From positions 1 through 10,058 of the forward strand of contig CAMLEL010000045.1 in NCBI GenBank assembly GCA_946478935.1: 10,058 bases of DNA. Reading direction: 5' to 3'. This DNA comes from an uncultured Armatimonadota bacterium (lineage in GTDB: Bacteria; Armatimonadota; Fimbriimonadia; Fimbriimonadales; Fimbriimonadaceae). The notes beneath the pieces are model-generated. The model saw nothing but the letters and a program-made list of their open reading frames with translations. It had not been told where the DNA came from and did no database searches. Position 1 is the first letter of the stretch, and each line of letters opens with the position of its first letter. The position numbers and the translations under genes are program-made. Positions 7,432 to 10,058 of this stretch are shown one piece after another.

Positions 7432-7618
7432 CCAAAGGGAAGCCATCCCTCGCAAATGGCATTCCATCCTGGTAAGAAATACAACCTGGTACATTTCGCA
7501 TCTAAGGAAGGAAACTGTTAGAATTACTGGGGTCAATTTCTGCCATGCCAAACAGCTGCCTTCTACACCCGGTGCCTAGCCTCAAGGCAGCCTGATCGGG
7601 TACAAATGAGACCCGCTT
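7432..7618. other. Divergent intergenic region between pilB and tRNA-Leu
   Basis: About 190 bases without a gene must hold the pilB promoter on the minus strand and probably the tRNA promoter on the plus strand. A TTGACC on the minus strand (7536-7531) could be a -35 box, but no good -10 box lies at the right distance. On the plus strand TACAAA (7601-7606) could be a tRNA -10 box, but no matching -35 box is seen. The clearest structure is the inverted repeat at 7555-7591. Confidence 0.4.
7555..7591. repeat. Perfect 8-base inverted repeat upstream of tRNA-Leu
   Basis: GCTGCCTT (7555-7562) and AAGGCAGC (7584-7591) are exact inverted repeats with 21 bases between them, ending 27 bases before the tRNA. 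It could be an operator for a dimeric regulator of pilB or the tRNA, a hairpin in either leader, or chance. No T-run follows, so it is not read as a terminator. Confidence 0.4.
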
Positions 7619-7705
<87 letters not shown>

Positions 7706-7806
7706 CAATCACCTCAAAGCAGTCTCAACAAAGTCCAGGTCGTCGGGCCGCACGGTACCAACATGCGGTAACGTGCCACACAGTAATGCTGTTGCGACTG
7801 GCTGAA

Positions 7807-8817
7807 ATGCTTGCGTCGAGGTGCCGAATGCTTGGCGTCCTGGCAGTCCTAGTCGTAAGCTCGGGCGCCTCCGCATCCGAAGATCGAGTTGAAGAACTAA
7901 AATCGCTACTTAAAGATTCTTATCGGAAGATCAACCGATTGGCGGTTAGCGCAAAGATACGGGCAAAATCCCAAAACGGATTAAGCCCTTTCGCAAGCAG
8001 GAATGTACTGGCCCCTGAGCCACTTCCCCCGGGTCGGGCAACCCGACCCAACCTCGATTCAATTCGTTGGTCCCGGAGTAGAGGACGGTCATCGTTTTCG
8101 AACACTGGATGGATCGATGTTTGGGATGGCGAAAAGTGGTTATCCAAGAACGACGCTTTCGGTGCCAAGACGGCTCGGGCAGTAGCCGATTATGGTTCCT
8201 TACCGCACTCCAACTATGATCCAATCACTTGCGGATACTTTATTAGAATTCAGCGTACAGATTTTTCGCTGCTCGAGATTCTGGAGCAGAAATCTACAAA
8301 AACAAAGATCCTCGACGACCATCGAATCGAGATCACTGCCAGCAATCTTGGAGATGGCCAAAAAGCCGAGTTCAGATGCATTGCAGATACATCTCGTGGT
8401 GGACTCATAACGAATTCGCTGATATCCATCCAAACGGCACAAAGTACAAAAGCAACGATACATGCTGACTCGACTATTCTCATAGGCGCTTCGACCAATG
8501 TTTCGGGCGTTTGGCTTCCGACTCGAATCGTCAAAGTCTCGGTGTGGCGAGGTTTGAAGTCGGCGCCAGCCCAAACTACATTCGAAGTAAGTGATATTCG
8601 AGGAGAAGCAGATGAGAGTGATTTCCAGGCGATCGATAAAGGGGACACCGTCGACTTCAACGGGAGGATATACATCGTCGGTGAGAATGGCCGTTGGGAG
8701 GAGCCTCCCGCTCCTTCGGCCCCCGGAACCCTTGATCCGACCAACCTTGGGATCGTGGCCGTTTTGATCGTAACTGGGACACTGGTCGCGAAGTTCGTGA
8801 TGGGACGGAAGAGATAG
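7807..8817 (+). CDS. Unrecognised exported protein with C-terminal membrane anchor
   Basis: I do not recognise a family with certainty. With the ATG at 7807 the protein has 336 residues and a classic signal peptide: two Arg in the first seven residues, hydrophobic LGVLAVLVV (9-17) and an ASA cleavage site before Ser24. A helical stretch follows (DRVEELKSLLKDSYRKI), then a beta-rich soluble body. A Pro-rich linker (about 298-313, EEPPAPSAPG) leads to one C-terminal membrane segment (about 314-332) ending in GRKR, so the body should lie outside the cytoplasm. The pattern GVWLPTRIVK followed by FEVSDIRG faintly recalls LolA-like periplasmic domains; this is a guess. An ATG at 7828 has GAGG 6 bases upstream but loses the positive n-region, and an ATG at 7786 has no ribosome site. 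It follows the tRNA by 101 bases and seems less GC-biased at third positions than its neighbours. Confidence 0.75.
   Translation: MLASRCRMLGVLAVLVVSSGASASEDRVEELKSLLKDSYRKINRLAVSAKIRAKSQNGLSPFASRNVLAPEPLPPGRATRPNLDSIRWSRSRGRSSFSNTGWIDVWDGEKWLSKNDAFGAKTARAVADYGSLPHSNYDPITCGYFIRIQRTDFSLLEILEQKSTKTKILDDHRIEITASNLGDGQKAEFRCIADTSRGGLITNSLISIQTAQSTKATIHADSTILIGASTNVSGVWLPTRIVKVSVWRGLKSAPAQTTFEVSDIRGEADESDFQAIDKGDTVDFNGRIYIVGENGRWEEPPAPSAPGTLDPTNLGIVAVLIVTGTLVAKFVMGRKR
8031..8049. repeat. Perfect 8-base hairpin inside the exported-protein gene
   Basis: GGGTCGGG (8031-8038), loop CAA, and CCCGACCC (8042-8049) form an uninterrupted GC-rich stem. It sits about 220 bases into the coding sequence and encodes part of GRATRP. 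No T-run follows on either strand. It may slow translation or transcription, or be chance. Confidence 0.45.
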
Positions 8818-8841
8818 CATTCTTCTTTGGAAGGGCTGCCA

Positions 8842-9441
8842 CTAAAACATCGGAGTAACCTGCTCAAAATCCTCGTAGAAACGGCCGACGGCGTCGAAGT
8901 CTTTCGCTTCCACCACCGTCAGCAATTCATCGATCTCTGGTTGAATTTTCCCCAGCGCGCCCGCTGGGGCTACTGGAACCGCGGCCACGACCCGCGTCGC
9001 CCCGAGCCTCCTCATCGCCTTCCCCGCTGCTCGGATGGTGTATCCCGTGGCCAAACCGTCGTCAATCAAGATGGCGATCTTTCCCTCGACGGGCGTTTCG
9101 TCGAACTCGGGAAAGGAACGGCGCATTTGCTTGGCACGCTCCAATTCGCGCCGCACGGCACACTCAAGCCATTCTGAATCGAGCTCCTCGCACTCAAACC
9201 TGTTTAACACTCGATCCCCGTGTTCGGAAACAGCGCCGACTGCATATTCTGGTGAGTATGGATGCCCTATCTTTCGCGCAATCGCCATGCCCATTGGCAA
9301 ACCCAATCGTCTTGAAATCTCAAGGGCGACCGGGACACCTCCACGTGGCAGCGCAAGCAGAAGCGCCCGCTCATTGCCGCGCAAATCTTCCAACAAATGC
9401 GCCAGCTCTTCACCTGCGTGTTCTCGGTTCCGAAATCGCAA
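8842..9441 (-). CDS. Phosphoribosyltransferase-family protein (type I PRTase fold)
   Basis: A predicted cytoplasmic PRPP-binding protein of the uncharacterised PRTase family that opens with a RFRxRxxAG motif. With the TTG at 9441 it has 199 residues. It begins RFRNREHAGEELA, then ALPRGGVPVALEI with the diphosphate-binding loop (31-35), ARKIGHPYSPEYAVGAV (55-71) and the PRPP motif ILIDDGLATGYTI (124-136). The base substrate is unknown for this family, so no reaction is assigned. The TTG is preferred because family similarity begins there. An ATG at 9504 would add 21 residues and overlap the divergent mfd start; neither has a good ribosome site, so the start is uncertain. Its 3' end faces the exported-protein gene across 24 bases with no terminator visible. 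Confidence 0.85.
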   Translation of the reverse strand: MRFRNREHAGEELAHLLEDLRGNERALLLALPRGGVPVALEISRRLGLPMGMAIARKIGHPYSPEYAVGAVSEHGDRVLNRFECEELDSEWLECAVRRELERAKQMRRSFPEFDETPVEGKIAILIDDGLATGYTIRAAGKAMRRLGATRVVAAVPVAPAGALGKIQPEIDELLTVVEAKDFDAVGRFYEDFEQVTPMF

Positions 9442-9496
9442 AGTATTCTTTTGACGCGACCCGGGCCAAACCGCGACGGAAGGTATCCTCTTCACA

Positions 9497-10058
9497 ATGC
9501 GCATCGCCGATTGGGCGCGCCGCGTAACCGAAATCCAAGCCCTTGCGGAGGTCCTGCAACCACTCGAGAATCCCACCGAGTGGCGTTCGGTGGCGCCCGA
9601 GGCTCGGCCATTTCTAATCGCTGCGCTCTTCCAAAAACACCCGACCAAGTATTTGATTGTCGCTCCCACTTACGAGCGAGCTCTCGCCTGGCAAGCCAAA
9701 TTAGAGTTGTGCGGTGTACCTCACCACGCAATCTTCCAACTGCCCAGTGGCATCTCGACTTTGTTCGAGGACGCCGCACCCGAGCACGTTGCGCTGAGCG
9801 ACCGACTTGGCGCCCTAAAAGCGCTCGTAACCGAAGGTCCGGCTATCGTGCTTACAACTCCGCAGGCAGCCCTTGAACGGACGCTTCCCCGCGAGGTGAT
9901 GGAAGAAGCGTTCTTCAATATTCGCGTGAATGAAGAGCTGGACCCGGAGAAACTGATCCGCCAGCTCGTCATGTTGGGTTACGAGCCTCAGGAGCCCGTC
10001 CGCCTTCCGGGTCAATTCAGCCGTCGCGGAGGCATCATCGACATTTTTGCGAGCGGTC
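9497..10058 (+). CDS. mfd: Transcription-repair coupling factor Mfd, N-terminal part (3' end outside window)
   Basis: Mfd removes RNA polymerase stalled at DNA lesions and recruits UvrA for nucleotide excision repair. Only the first 187 codons are present. They cover the UvrB-like N-terminal module: KYLIVAPTYERALAWQAKL (51-69), LPSGISTLFEDAAPEHVAL (82-100), SDRLGALKAL (101-110), IVLTTPQAALERTLP (117-131), then LVMLGYE (157-163) and PGQFSRRGGIIDIF (171-184), which is close to the Mfd/UvrB signature. The ATG at 9497 is the only possible start, since the frame upstream reaches a stop (TGA at 9452) without another start codon. A GGAAGG lies 13 bases upstream, rather far for a ribosome site. The helicase and RNA polymerase-binding domains lie beyond the window. 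The gene is divergent from the PRTase gene with about 55 bases between likely starts. Confidence 0.93.
   Translation, partial: MRIADWARRVTEIQALAEVLQPLENPTEWRSVAPEARPFLIAALFQKHPTKYLIVAPTYERALAWQAKLELCGVPHHAIFQLPSGISTLFEDAAPEHVALSDRLGALKALVTEGPAIVLTTPQAALERTLPREVMEEAFFNIRVNEELDPEKLIRQLVMLGYEPQEPVRLPGQFSRRGGIIDIFASG

Noticed and set aside
7419..7484. TTG start for pilB at 7484
   Set aside because: The added 22 residues do not resemble the family, while the ATG at 7418 has GGAG 7 bases upstream and a typical GspE N-terminus.
8200..8867. Two overlapping minus-strand frames of about 205 codons opposite the exported-protein gene
   Set aside because: The plus-strand frame has a coherent signal peptide, body, linker and anchor. 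The minus-strand translations show no domain pattern and contradict one another.
9421..9497. mfd promoter with TATTCT (9444-9449) or TTGACG (9451-9456)
   Set aside because: Neither box has a matching partner at about 17 bases, so a promoter cannot be called.
9505..9669. Further N-terminal extension of the PRTase gene to 9669
   Set aside because: The region codes for conserved Mfd sequence on the other strand, and the extra residues do not resemble the PRTase family.

Overview
The window carries ordinary bacterial chromosome genes plus one lineage-specific gene, with moderately high GC by eye and short intergenic spaces. It suggests a free-living diderm bacterium that makes c-type cytochromes by the Ccm (system I) route and builds retractable type IV pili. 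No gene here fixes the phylum. The overall look (heavily modified pilus ATPases, mixed housekeeping operons) would suit Armatimonadota or a similar deep lineage, but that is an impression and not shown by the sequence.

Left block (about 1-2875, + strand): the 3' part of a ccmF-type cytochrome c heme lyase gene, overlapped by panD (aspartate 1-decarboxylase), then 4 bases later pyrE (orotate phosphoribosyltransferase). The tight packing suggests one transcript joining cytochrome maturation, coenzyme A precursor synthesis and pyrimidine synthesis.

Central block (7418-2872, - strand, read right to left): pilB (extension ATPase), an HDOD-domain gene, pilT (retraction ATPase) and a two-CBS-domain gene. 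Spacings are 32, 9 and 66 bases, so the first three are very probably one operon and the CBS gene may be its tail. The extension and retraction motors thus flank an HDOD regulator whose HD dyad is changed to HY. PilB has a degenerate MshEN-like N-terminus and PilT has an extra N-terminal tail of about 120 residues. The last base triplets of the CBS gene and pyrE share a CTAG.

Right block (7619-10058): a tRNA-Leu(CAG) gene with encoded CCA; an unrecognised exported protein with a signal peptide and a C-terminal membrane anchor (+); a PRPP-binding phosphoribosyltransferase-family protein (-); and, divergent from it, the 5' end of mfd (transcription-repair coupling factor), which runs off the window. 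No insertion sequence, CRISPR array, phage gene or complete new defence system is visible. The most distinctive feature is the pilus ATPase cluster with its built-in putative signalling domains.
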